64,000 nucleotides of DNA from Pseudomonas fluorescens. Its GTDB lineage: Bacteria; Pseudomonadota; Gammaproteobacteria; Pseudomonadales; Pseudomonadaceae. Both the position numbers and the translations under genes were made by a program. The notes beneath the pieces were generated by a model. It was not told the origin of the DNA, ran no database searches, and saw nothing but the letters and a program-made list of their open reading frames with translations. How positions within the stretch are numbered: the first letter of the stretch is position 1; each line of letters starts with the position of its first letter. Of this stretch, positions 31,906-41,108 are shown piece after piece. Location of the stretch: the NCBI RefSeq assembly GCF_018614775.1, contig NZ_JAGGOF010000010.1:113126-177125 (forward strand), read 5' to 3'.

Positions 31906-32124
31906 GTGAGCCAGACCGCCCCGGCCCGGCCGCCCAAGCCGCTCTACAGCAACGTCAGCCCGGCCGTACCGTCACCCTGTACCAGCGTGTGCAAACTGGA
32001 TGAACGCAAGGTTTGCCTCGGCTGCTTCCGCCACGTGGAGGACATCCGCGAATGGCGCTCGGCCGATGACGAGCGTCGGCGGGTGATCTGTGCCGAGGCG
32101 CTCGAACGCAAGCATCGACAGTGA
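31906..32124 (+). CDS. DUF1289 domain protein (four-Cys, Fe-S type)
   Basis: A 72-residue protein starting with GTG. The core SPCTSVCKLDERKVCLGCFR gives a C-x3-C-x7-C-x2-C set, followed by EDIREWRSADDERRRVI, the DUF1289 pattern. The cysteines suggest metal or Fe-S binding, and linkage to cyaY supports that loosely. Function unknown. A clean ribosome-binding site is not seen, so it is probably coupled to cyaY translation. Confidence 0.85.
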   Translation: MSQTAPARPPKPLYSNVSPAVPSPCTSVCKLDERKVCLGCFRHVEDIREWRSADDERRRVICAEALERKHRQ

Positions 32125-32216
32125 ATGCAGTACTTGTGGGAGCTGTCTGACCCGGCAAGCGTGCATCTGCCTGGCCCGGGTTGTTTATTTATTGAGCTGT
32201 GGTAGTGTCCGGCAAC

Positions 32217-32275
32217 GCCTCAACCCATCGAGGCCCGTGAAAACCCCGTCTTCTTGTGGCGGGGTTTTGCTTTTT
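32217..32275 (+). promoter_or_regulatory. rnk leader with attenuator-type terminator
   Basis: A small stem (GCCTC 32217-32221 with GAGGC 32230-32234) is followed by a strong terminator hairpin, AAAACCCCG (32240-32248) with CGGGGTTTT (32260-32268), and a T-run. It ends about 30 bases before rnk, so it would stop transcription ahead of the gene unless regulated. A bioinformatically predicted rnk leader attenuator has been described for gammaproteobacteria. It could also simply terminate the cyaY transcript. Confidence 0.65.
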
Positions 32276-32305
32276 TCGTGCAGAAGAAAGGAGTCTGCCA
32301 GGATC

Positions 32306-32716
32306 ATGACCGTACCTTCCATCACCCTTACCCGCCTGGACGTCCAGCGTCTGGAGCGCCTGATCGACAGCCTGGATGAAACGCTGCCGGGCGTCATTGC
32401 GTTGCAGACCGAACTGGACCGCGCCGAGACCCTGGTGGGCCACGATGAAGTGCCCGCCGATGTCGTGACCATGAACTCGCGCGTGCACTGCCGCGAAGAA
32501 AGCAGTGGCAAGGATTATCACCTGACGCTGGTTTACCCCCAGGACGCCAACGCCGACGAAGGCAGGATCTCGATCCTGGCACCTGTGGGCAGTGCGTTGC
32601 TGGGCCTGAAGGTCGGCCAGCACATCGACTGGCCGGCCCCGGGCGGCAAGACCCTGAAGCTGACATTGCTCGACGTCGAGTACCAGCCCGAAGCCGGTGG
32701 TGACTTCCACCTCTGA
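32306..32716 (+). CDS. rnk: Regulator of nucleoside diphosphate kinase Rnk
   Basis: A 136-residue protein with an N-terminal coiled coil (about 10-45: LDVQRLERLIDSLD) and a C-terminal GreA/GreB-like FKBP-fold domain (LTLVYPQDANADEGRISILA, PVGSALLGLKVGQHIDW). Rnk binds RNA polymerase like Gre factors and affects nucleoside diphosphate kinase levels and, in Pseudomonas, alginate production. The start is the ATG after AGGAG; the frame opens further upstream through the leader but that part is not protein-like. Convergent with cyaA, 13 bases apart. Confidence 0.93.
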   Translation: MTVPSITLTRLDVQRLERLIDSLDETLPGVIALQTELDRAETLVGHDEVPADVVTMNSRVHCREESSGKDYHLTLVYPQDANADEGRISILAPVGSALLGLKVGQHIDWPAPGGKTLKLTLLDVEYQPEAGGDFHL

Positions 32717-32729
32717 GTGCCCGGGCCCT

Positions 32730-35573
32730 TCAGGCCAGGGCCAGCGCCTCGTTCAGGGCGCGTTCAAGATCGGCCTTGTAGCGCAGGTACAGATTGCTCG
32801 AGCAGGCACCATCACCCACCAGGCCGGAGAGATCCAGATCGGTGATGTAGCAGCGATAGCGCTGGGCCTCGCGGCGCTGCCCGACGATCTCCCTGGCGAC
32901 CACCCGGAACAGCTGGTCGCCATGTTCCAGTTCGGAAAATTCCTGCTGATCGCAATACAGCGTGACGTGCACCTGCCCGTGGGTCGCTTTGCCGATGATC
33001 GCCTGCACGTCGTAGAACGGCTTGTTCTCCGGCGTCTGCGGCGCCTGCCGTGCCTCGATCCGCCGTGCCCGCCCGTTGCCTGGTGGAAGAAGCTGGTAAT
33101 ACAGGGTTTCCAGGGTCAGCGGCTGGGCGGCATCCATCGGCAACAGGGCGTCGCGGCGATACAGCACTGATTGCAGAAAGCGCTGCAACGGCACCAGCAG
33201 GCTGTGCTCGTCGTGATACGGCAAACGCTGCTGCCAGAGGGCATTGAGCTCATCGAGCACGTACAGATCGGCATCGTCTTCGTTGACCCGGTAGAACACC
33301 TGGATGCACTCGGGCTGCCCCATGGGCAGGACCAGCGCCAGGTCGTGGTCTTCCAGAGCCATCGAGTCCAGGTGCAGCGGGCTGTAGGCAGTCAACTCTT
33401 CGCCCAGGTAGTCCATCAACGCCGACTGGCTGCCCAGCGCCACGTGATTGACCTGGCCGGGCACCAGTTCCAGTACGTGATAGTGCTGCTGGACCTGCAA
33501 CAGGTAGCGGTAGTTGAGCTTGCTCAATAACAGGGTCTGCGCGGTTTCGAAGACTTCTTCAACCCGACGCGCAATGAACTGCGCCCGGTTGTGGCAGAAG
33601 CAGCGTACCTGCAGGTGCGGCTGGCGCTGCGTGGCGGGCAGGTCGTTGAGGTAGTCGCGCAGGCAGTCGAGCAGCGCGTGCTCACCGTCAAAACGGTTGA
33701 CCAGCACCTCGTTCCAGCTGTTGAGCGTGACCTGGTCGAGGGTCAGCACCAGGTTTTCCCGGACCCCGGCATAGCTCAGGGAGTCGGTGCGCTCGGTGGT
33801 CATCAGGATATTGAGGTCACGGTGATGCTTGAGCGGGTCGACACCGACGTTCACCAGGATCAGCACTTCACCCGGTACGCTGGCCCGCAAGAGCTGTTCT
33901 TCATCGACCGTGCCCAAGGGCAGGGCGATGGACTGTTGCAGGCTGCCCAGCAGGTTGAACAGTTCGAACTCGCTCAGGTCGCTGCTGCCCGGATGCAGGG
34001 CCAGGCGCGTGCTGCTGTCGATCACGCCGTTGCGATGGCACCAGGTCAGCAGTTCCAGCAACTCGCGGCTGCGCTTGATCGGCGCGAAGTTTTCCCATTC
34101 CAGGGCATTGAGGCTGCCGTTGTACAGGCCCCACTGGTTCTGCCCCGGTTCTTTCTTGTTGGGCGACTGGACCAGCGTCAGGGTGTCTTCGGCCAGGTCC
34201 GGGGCGATGCCGGGATTGATGACTTCGACCTTGTCGGCCTTGCGTTCGAATGCTGCATACAGGCGCCGACCGAGCACGTTCAGGTCGCGCTTGTTGATCA
34301 GGCTGACGGTTTTCTCCGTACGGGCGAACTGGGTCAGGAAGCGGTAACTGTGGGTCAGTTCGTTGACCAGCGCCCGCCGCTCATGGCTGACCTGGCGCAC
34401 CTTCCACTGGCTGCGGCTGTCCAGCAGCGCCAGTTGACGCGGGTCCCAACCCCATTCCCGGGCAAGCCGTTCGAGCAGCACCCGTTGCCAGCCGCTGCTG
34501 CGGCCCTGGCCGGTCAGCTTGCGGTTGACCTTCAAGTACAGCGCTCGGCGGATCAATTCCAGGCGTTCGGGTTCGCCGCGAGCGTTGAGGTATTCCTCGA
34601 GACGGCGGTAAACCACCATGTACGGGTCCAGCTCGTCCAGGTCCAGGCGATTGGCGAACACCGCTTGTTTGAAGCGCAGGCTCAGGCAGCGCACATTCGG
34701 GTGTTCGCTGGCATAAACCTCGGTCAGCAACAGCTTGAGCACTGACTTGTAGGGCGAGTCGATGCCTTTGAACAACTGCCAGAGCCCGGCGCCGATGAAT
34801 TCTCCCGGCGGGATGTAGGCCAAGTGGCCCAGGTCCAGCGTCTCATCGGCGCGAATGAAACGCTTGGAGAGCAATGTGTGGGTGTATTGCTCATAGTTAT
34901 CTTCCTCGTAGACCGGCACCAGCCACCAGATGGGGGTGCGCCCGGCCAGCCAGATCGCGGTGCGGTAGAACTCGTCCAGCAGCAGGTAATGCTGGGTCGT
35001 GCCGCAATCGTCGGAGCTGAGCTGGTTGTCGCGGTCGCCCCGGACGAAACGCGCCGGGTCGATCAGAAAAAAATGCGCTTCGGCGCCCTGGGTCGCCGCC
35101 CAGGCTTCCAACAGTTGGCATTTCCTGCGCAGTTCGGCCAGTTCGTCGTCGCTCAGGTCCGGTCCATGGCAAACCCACACGTCCATGTCACTCTGGTCGG
35201 CCTGGGCCAGGGTGCCGAGGCTGCCCATCAGGAACAGGCCGAGAATCGGTCGCGGCGGGTTGGTGCCGTGGCGCGGCTTGTAGGAAAACGAACGGGTCAG
35301 CCGCTGGGCTTCGGCGAGAACGCTGGCATCCGGCTCATAGTTCGACAGCCCCGCCGGCGTGCTGCCGGAGACGTAGCCGGGCAACAGCGGATGGTTGACG
35401 TGGAAGAACAGCGGCAGCAGCGTCAACACGCCTTGCTGACGCGATGACAAACCCTCCAGGGCACGTTCCATCCGGACGCTGTTGAGCTTGAGAAAACGTG
35501 CGCGCAACTGGCTCAGGACCTTGCGGTCGATTCCCTCGTCCAGATCAGGGCGTATTTCGTGGTTGCGGGTCAT
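32730..35573 (-). CDS. cyaA: Class I adenylate cyclase
   Basis: A 947-residue enterobacterial-type adenylate cyclase, normal length. The N-terminal catalytic half has the class I nucleotidyltransferase signature, LGLFLMGSLGTLAQADQSDMDVWVC, where G-S and the D-x-D pair bind metal and ATP, plus IWWLVPVYEEDNYEQYTHTL. The C-terminal half (about 540 on) is the regulatory region. It makes cAMP for Vfr/CRP signalling. It is transcribed alone, convergent with rnk. Confidence 0.95.
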   Translation of the reverse strand: MTRNHEIRPDLDEGIDRKVLSQLRARFLKLNSVRMERALEGLSSRQQGVLTLLPLFFHVNHPLLPGYVSGSTPAGLSNYEPDASVLAEAQRLTRSFSYKPRHGTNPPRPILGLFLMGSLGTLAQADQSDMDVWVCHGPDLSDDELAELRRKCQLLEAWAATQGAEAHFFLIDPARFVRGDRDNQLSSDDCGTTQHYLLLDEFYRTAIWLAGRTPIWWLVPVYEEDNYEQYTHTLLSKRFIRADETLDLGHLAYIPPGEFIGAGLWQLFKGIDSPYKSVLKLLLTEVYASEHPNVRCLSLRFKQAVFANRLDLDELDPYMVVYRRLEEYLNARGEPERLELIRRALYLKVNRKLTGQGRSSGWQRVLLERLAREWGWDPRQLALLDSRSQWKVRQVSHERRALVNELTHSYRFLTQFARTEKTVSLINKRDLNVLGRRLYAAFERKADKVEVINPGIAPDLAEDTLTLVQSPNKKEPGQNQWGLYNGSLNALEWENFAPIKRSRELLELLTWCHRNGVIDSSTRLALHPGSSDLSEFELFNLLGSLQQSIALPLGTVDEEQLLRASVPGEVLILVNVGVDPLKHHRDLNILMTTERTDSLSYAGVRENLVLTLDQVTLNSWNEVLVNRFDGEHALLDCLRDYLNDLPATQRQPHLQVRCFCHNRAQFIARRVEEVFETAQTLLLSKLNYRYLLQVQQHYHVLELVPGQVNHVALGSQSALMDYLGEELTAYSPLHLDSMALEDHDLALVLPMGQPECIQVFYRVNEDDADLYVLDELNALWQQRLPYHDEHSLLVPLQRFLQSVLYRRDALLPMDAAQPLTLETLYYQLLPPGNGRARRIEARQAPQTPENKPFYDVQAIIGKATHGQVHVTLYCDQQEFSELEHGDQLFRVVAREIVGQRREAQRYRCYITDLDLSGLVGDGACSSNLYLRYKADLERALNEALALA

Positions 35574-35747
35574 GTCAGCTCAAACCGGCTCGCGGCGTCG
35601 AACGTGGAAGATCGGGGATGATGGGAGTTTAGCGTCCGGCCCCGGGAATTCTTAAGCCGAAAGTAGGATTTGGATGTCAGATTTTTCACACAAGGCGCCC
35701 GCGCCTGCGGAAACCCGGCGAAGCAGATTTCCGTGGGCGACAGGGGA

Positions 35748-35993
35748 TCAGGCGGCTTCTTGGACGCTGAGTATCGTCAGGACGGTTTGTACATTCTGTG
35801 CGGCGTCCCGACCCAGGCTGGTCAGGTAACCACCATCGGGTTGGCTGATCAGCTCTTTTTCGTACAGGCGTTGGGCGGCAGCAATCGCTTTAGGGGCAGC
35901 GGTCTGATGAATTTTCAGACCTTCCTGGGAACTGTCCAGGTTGAAGAGTGCGAGGATTTCCAGTTCGGCAACCAGCTCAGGGGTAAGCGACAT
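35748..35993 (-). CDS. TIGR02647 family small protein
   Basis: An 81-residue protein starting MSLTPELVAELEILALFNLD, with GGAG five bases before the ATG. It matches a small family (TIGR02647) restricted mainly to Pseudomonas and relatives. It looks like a compact winged-helix-like fold (AAAQRLYEKELISQPDGGYLTSLGRDAAQ), but no function is known. It sits upstream of cyaA on the same strand, where PA5271 lies in P. aeruginosa. Confidence 0.8.
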   Translation of the reverse strand: MSLTPELVAELEILALFNLDSSQEGLKIHQTAAPKAIAAAQRLYEKELISQPDGGYLTSLGRDAAQNVQTVLTILSVQEAA

Positions 35994-36105
35994 AAGGACT
36001 CCAGACTTTCTAGGAATTGGTCGACAGCGTCACTAAGGTGAGCGCACTCGGCCGAGCTGTCCAGTGTCAGAAGCAGGCTTTTTTCGTTTTCGTGCAATGG
36101 AGCTT

Positions 36106-36193
36106 TGTGGGGAGCAAAGCTTGCTCGCGATACAGGCGCCTCGATTCATGAGGGATCGCACCGCCTTCATCGCGGGCAAGCCTTGCTCCCACA
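36106..36193. repeat. REPIN, diverged
   Basis: TGTGGGGAGCAAAGCTTGCTCGCGA and the partner ending GCAAGCCTTGCTCCCACA are inverted copies with several changes, between two small minus-strand genes. Confidence 0.8.
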
Positions 36194-36226
36194 GCGTGTG
36201 AGGCAGTCCCTCCCACGGCCGTGGGT

Positions 36227-36511
36227 TCAGTGCCTTTGCGGCGGCAGCTCGGGCAGTTCGCGCAGCGCGGTTTCGTACCATTGGGTATCGAACGGGCGGT
36301 CTTCATCGAGCATGGCGTCGATCTCGTAAGCCAGCACATGGGCCATGAGATTGAGGATGTCTTCACGCTCATAACCGACCAGGGTCAACTTGTTCAAGGT
36401 GGCTTTGGCGGCTGGCGGAGTGTTGCTTTCGATCTGGTTTTCAATGGCTTCGATCAGCGTCGATTCGACGAACTCTTCTTCGTCGCTGTCGATGTCGGTT
36501 GGCTCGCTCAT
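36227..36511 (-). CDS. Conserved small acidic protein, function unknown
   Basis: A 94-residue acidic protein beginning MSEPTDIDSDEEEFVESTLI, with AGGAG before the ATG. It continues with helical sequence (NKLTLVGYEREDILNLMAHV) and ends in ELPELPPQRH. I do not recognise a named family; the size and the strong ribosome-binding site make it a real gene. It is divergent from the GST-like gene. Confidence 0.75.
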   Translation of the reverse strand: MSEPTDIDSDEEEFVESTLIEAIENQIESNTPPAAKATLNKLTLVGYEREDILNLMAHVLAYEIDAMLDEDRPFDTQWYETALRELPELPPQRH

Positions 36512-36636
36512 GGCAGGCTCCTGTAAGAAAGGTCGCCAGTCTACCTGCATTCAGCAGAGTGTTGCTTGTGGCGCGAAGTGCCCCGGCGGTCTATAACCCT
36601 AGGCTGCCAACCCTACACGGCCCGGAGGCGTCTGCA

Positions 36637-37296
36637 ATGCTCAAGCTTTATGGTTTCTGTATCAGCAACTACTACAACATGGTCAAGCTGGCGCTGCTGG
36701 AGAAGGGCGTGCCCTTCGAGGAAGTGCCGTTCTATGGCAGCCAGACCCCCGAGGTGCTGGCCATCAGCCCGCGCGGCAAGGTCCCGGTGTTGAAAACCGA
36801 ACACGGGTTTGTCAACGAAACCAGTGTGATCCTCGAATACATCGAGCAGACCCAGCCAGGCAAGGCCCTGCTGCCCAGCGACCCGTTCGAGCGCTCTCAG
36901 GTATTGGCCCTGTGCAGGGAGATCGAACTGTACATCGAGCTGCCCGGGCGCGCTTGTTATGCCGAGGCATTTTTCGGCATGTCGGTGGCCGATGCCATCA
37001 AGGAAAAAACCAAGGCCGAATTATTGCTGGGGTTCGCCTCGCTGGGCAGGCATGGCAAGTTTGCGCCCTATGTGGCGGGCGACAGCCTGAGCATTGCCGA
37101 CCTGTATTTTCTCTACAGTGTTTCGCTGGCTTTACAGGTGGGCAGGAAACTGTTCGACATCGACCTGCTGGCGGATATGCCGGCGGCCAAGGCGTTGATG
37201 GAACGCCTGGAGCAGAACCCGCATGTGCAGCGCATCGCAGCGGACAGGGAGGCGGCAATGCCGGGGTTTTTGGCGATGATTGCTGCCAAGCAGTGA
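36637..37296 (+). CDS. Glutathione S-transferase family protein
   Basis: A 219-residue cytosolic GST-fold protein. The thioredoxin-like N-terminal domain (about 1-80) contains GKVPVLKTEHGFVNETSVIL, where the cis-Pro and the Glu/Thr-Ser pair bind glutathione. The all-helical C-terminal domain contains AGDSLSIADLYFLYS, the conserved folding motif. The candidate catalytic position is in ISNYYNMVKLAL. Substrate unknown. The ATG follows CGGAGG at eight bases. Confidence 0.88.
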   Translation: MLKLYGFCISNYYNMVKLALLEKGVPFEEVPFYGSQTPEVLAISPRGKVPVLKTEHGFVNETSVILEYIEQTQPGKALLPSDPFERSQVLALCREIELYIELPGRACYAEAFFGMSVADAIKEKTKAELLLGFASLGRHGKFAPYVAGDSLSIADLYFLYSVSLALQVGRKLFDIDLLADMPAAKALMERLEQNPHVQRIAADREAAMPGFLAMIAAKQ

Positions 37297-37321
37297 GGGT
37301 TGTGGCGCATTGAAGTCCGCC

Positions 37322-37415
37322 ATCGCGAGCAGGCTCGCTCCCACATTTGGATCTTCAGTGAACACAATCTTGTGAACACCCAGAGATCCATTGTGGGAGC
37401 GAGCCTGCTCGCGAT
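37322..37415. repeat. REP pair in opposite (tail-to-tail) order
   Basis: ATCGCGAGCAGGCTCGCTCCCACA at 37322-37345 and its exact complement at 37392-37415 are inverted, with the GTGGGAG ends facing inward, opposite to the other REPINs here. It lies between convergent GST and argH genes. Confidence 0.88.
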
Positions 37416-37427
37416 GCTTTTCAGCGC

Positions 37428-38822
<1,395 letters not shown>

Positions 38823-39283
38823 GAATTCGCTCGTGATCGGCTGTGGAAAAAATGCGCTTATAGGCTGCGGCGGATGATAGCAGGGTTGCCGGGGCTGGCG
38901 CTGGCACTGGTCGCCAGGTTTTTTTGTGCACGACCCGGGCATCCGGGCAGGTTTCTGCACGACGATATTTTTCGATTGAGCAATATCGTCGTTGCAACCG
39001 TCTACAGTGGACGATAGGAGTTGTGCTTTTCCATCAGGGCGCATGGGTCGAATCAATCAGGGGGGTGCTCAATATTGGTCAGATCGAGAATGAACAATCC
39101 CTACGGCGGCGCCGTGCGACAACAGGCCTCGAGCATCGGTAGGCAAGCGCTGGTAAAGATAGGCAACCGCCTCGCGGCACTTTTTGGCCCTCGAGCGAGT
39201 CTTAGCGTGGATCGCGGTGACGGATGTCACTTCCCCTGTCTACGCTATCCTTGTGCGAGACTCACGCAGGAATCCAGCGCAAT
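38823..39283. other. argH-algR divergent intergenic region
   Basis: 461 bases without a convincing gene. In P. aeruginosa the sensor gene algZ/fimS occupies this interval. What is seen here is a perfect 11-base inverted repeat and a second near-palindrome close to the middle (listed separately), and a long run up to algR with no clear -35/-10 pair that I can commit to. Confidence 0.6.
38959..39013. promoter_or_regulatory. Two palindromes between argH and algR
   Basis: ACGACGATATT (38959-38969) and AATATCGTCGT (38982-38992) are perfect 11-base inverted arms with a 12-base spacer. Immediately after comes CGTCTACAGTGGACG (38999-39013), palindromic at six of seven pairs. There is no T-run, so regulator binding is more likely than termination. 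The protein that binds is unknown. Confidence 0.55.
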
Positions 39284-40030
39284 ATGAATGTCCTGATCGT
39301 TGATGACGAACCACTGGCCCGCGAGCGCCTGAGCCGAATGGTCGGCGAACTCGAGGGTTACAGTGTCCTGGAGCCGAGCGCCACCAATGGCGAAGAGGCG
39401 TTGGCCCTTATTGACAGCCACAAGCCGGATATCGTGCTGCTCGACATTCGCATGCCTGGCCTGGATGGCCTGCAGGTCGCGGCGAAGTTGTGCGAACGAG
39501 AGTCACCGCCCGCGGTGGTGTTCTGCACCACCCGGGACGACTTTGCACCCGAGTTGTTGCAGGCTGGTGCCGTGGGCTACCTGATCAAACCGGTGGCGTC
39601 CGAGGCGTTGATTGACGCCTTGCGCAAGGCCGAGCGGCCCAACCGGGTGCAACTGGCGGCGCTGACCCGACCGGCCGCCGAAAGCGGCAGCGGCCCTCGC
39701 AGCCACATCAGCGCGCGAACCCGCAAGGGCATCGAACTGATCCCGCTGAACCAGGTGGTCTACTTCATTGCCGACCATAAATACGTGACCTTGCGCCATG
39801 AGAGTGGCGAGGTGTTGCTGGACGAGCCGCTCAAGGCCCTTGAGGACGAGTTTGGCGAGCGGTTTGTCCGGATCCACCGCAATGCCCTGGTGGCCCGCGA
39901 GCGGATCGAGCGTTTGCAACGCACTCCCCTTGGGCATTTCCAGCTATTCCTCAAAGGCCTCAATGGCGATGCGTTGATTGTCAGCCGACGGCACGTGGCC
40001 GGCGTGCGCAAGATGATGCAGCAGCTTTAG
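39284..40030 (+). CDS. algR: LytTR-type response regulator AlgR
   Basis: A 248-residue regulator. The receiver domain (about 1-115) has the acidic pair D8/D9, phosphoacceptor D54 (VLLDIRMPGLDG) and the conserved Lys in YLIKPV. The LytTR DNA-binding domain (about 140-248) contains IPLNQVVYFIADHKYVTL and RIHRNALV. AlgR controls alginate, twitching and virulence genes in P. aeruginosa. Its usual partner gene algZ/fimS is not adjacent here. hemC follows 136 bases downstream. Confidence 0.95.
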   Translation: MNVLIVDDEPLARERLSRMVGELEGYSVLEPSATNGEEALALIDSHKPDIVLLDIRMPGLDGLQVAAKLCERESPPAVVFCTTRDDFAPELLQAGAVGYLIKPVASEALIDALRKAERPNRVQLAALTRPAAESGSGPRSHISARTRKGIELIPLNQVVYFIADHKYVTLRHESGEVLLDEPLKALEDEFGERFVRIHRNALVARERIERLQRTPLGHFQLFLKGLNGDALIVSRRHVAGVRKMMQQL

Positions 40031-40166
40031 CCCGGATTGCGGGGCGCTGCAGACTTTCAATGCCAGGACATTGGCGGCCAGGGAGGCCTTGGGGTCGTGA
40101 TTCAAGTCAAAGCGGTTTTGACTGAGCTGTTATTATCTGCCGTATCTTTTAAGTACGGATTGATCC

Positions 40167-41108
40167 ATGTCCCCTCGCGAGATCCGCATCGCCACCCGTA
40201 AAAGTGCCCTGGCCCTCTGGCAGGCCGAATACGTCAAATCCCGCCTGGAAGCCGCTCATCCCGGGTTGATCGTGACCCTGGTGCCCATGGTCAGTCGCGG
40301 CGACAAACTGCTGGACTCGCCCTTGTCGAAAATCGGCGGCAAGGGGTTGTTCGTCAAGGAACTTGAAACTGCCTTGCTGGATAACGAAGCCGACATCGCC
40401 GTGCATTCGATGAAAGACGTGCCCATGGATTTCCCCGAAGGCCTGGGCCTGTTTTGTATCTGCGAGCGGGAAGATCCGCGCGATGCGTTCGTGTCCAACA
40501 CGTTTGCCAGCCTGGAAGCACTGCCTGCCGGGAGCGTGGTGGGCACCTCCAGCCTGCGTCGCCAGGCGCAGTTGCTGACCCGTTGCCCTGACCTGCAGAT
40601 CCGTTTCCTGCGTGGCAACGTCAACACGCGCCTGGCCAAGCTCGATGCCGGTGAGTATGACGCGATCATCCTCGCTGCCGCCGGCCTGATCCGCCTGGGC
40701 TTTGAAGACCGCATTACCACGGCCATCAGCGTCGACGACAGCCTGCCGGCCGGTGGGCAAGGGGCGGTGGGCATCGAGTGCCGCAGCGCCGACAGCGATA
40801 TCCACGCGCTGCTGGCGCCGCTGCACCATGCAGATACGGCCACCCGGGTTTTCGCCGAACGCGCCCTCAACAAACACCTCAATGGCGGCTGCCAGGTGCC
40901 GATTGCCTGTTACGCCGTGCTGGAAGGCGAGCAGGTCTGGTTGCGTGGCCTGGTGGGGGATCCGAACGGCGGCCGGCTGATCAGTGCCCAAGCCCGGGCG
41001 CCGCACCGCGACGCCGAGGCGCTGGGCGTGCGGGTAGCCGAAGACCTGCTGAGCCAGGGCGCCGCCGACATTCTCAAGGCGGTCTACGGCGAGGCTGGCC
41101 CCGCGTGA
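40167..41108 (+). CDS. hemC: Hydroxymethylbilane synthase (porphobilinogen deaminase)
   Basis: A 313-residue enzyme that joins four porphobilinogens into the linear tetrapyrrole. The dipyrromethane-cofactor cysteine is C242 in [12 protein letters not shown]; substrate-binding arginines are in [10 protein letters not shown] and RGNVNTRL, and the active-site Asp in AVHSMKDVP. Its TGA overlaps the GTG start of hemD, indicating coupled translation in the hemC-hemD-hemX-hemY operon. Confidence 0.97.
   Translation: MSPREIRIATRKSALALWQAEYVKSRLEAAHPGLIVTLVPMVSRGDKLLDSPLSKIGGKGLFVKELETALLDNEADIAVHSMKDVPMDFPEGLGLFCICEREDPRDAFVSNTFASLEALPAGSVVGTSSLRRQAQLLTRCPDLQIRFLRGNVNTRLAKLDAGEYDAIILAAAGLIRLGFEDRITTAISVDDSLPAGGQGAVGIECRSADSDIHALLAPLHHADTATRVFAERALNKHLNGGCQVPIACYAVLEGEQVWLRGLVGDPNGGRLISAQARAPHRDAEALGVRVAEDLLSQGAADILKAVYGEAGPA

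Noticed and set aside
35915..36097. Possible 60-residue minus-strand gene beginning [10 protein letters not shown]
   Set aside because: It overlaps the well-supported TIGR02647 gene by about 80 bases in another frame and shows no ribosome-binding site or recognisable family.
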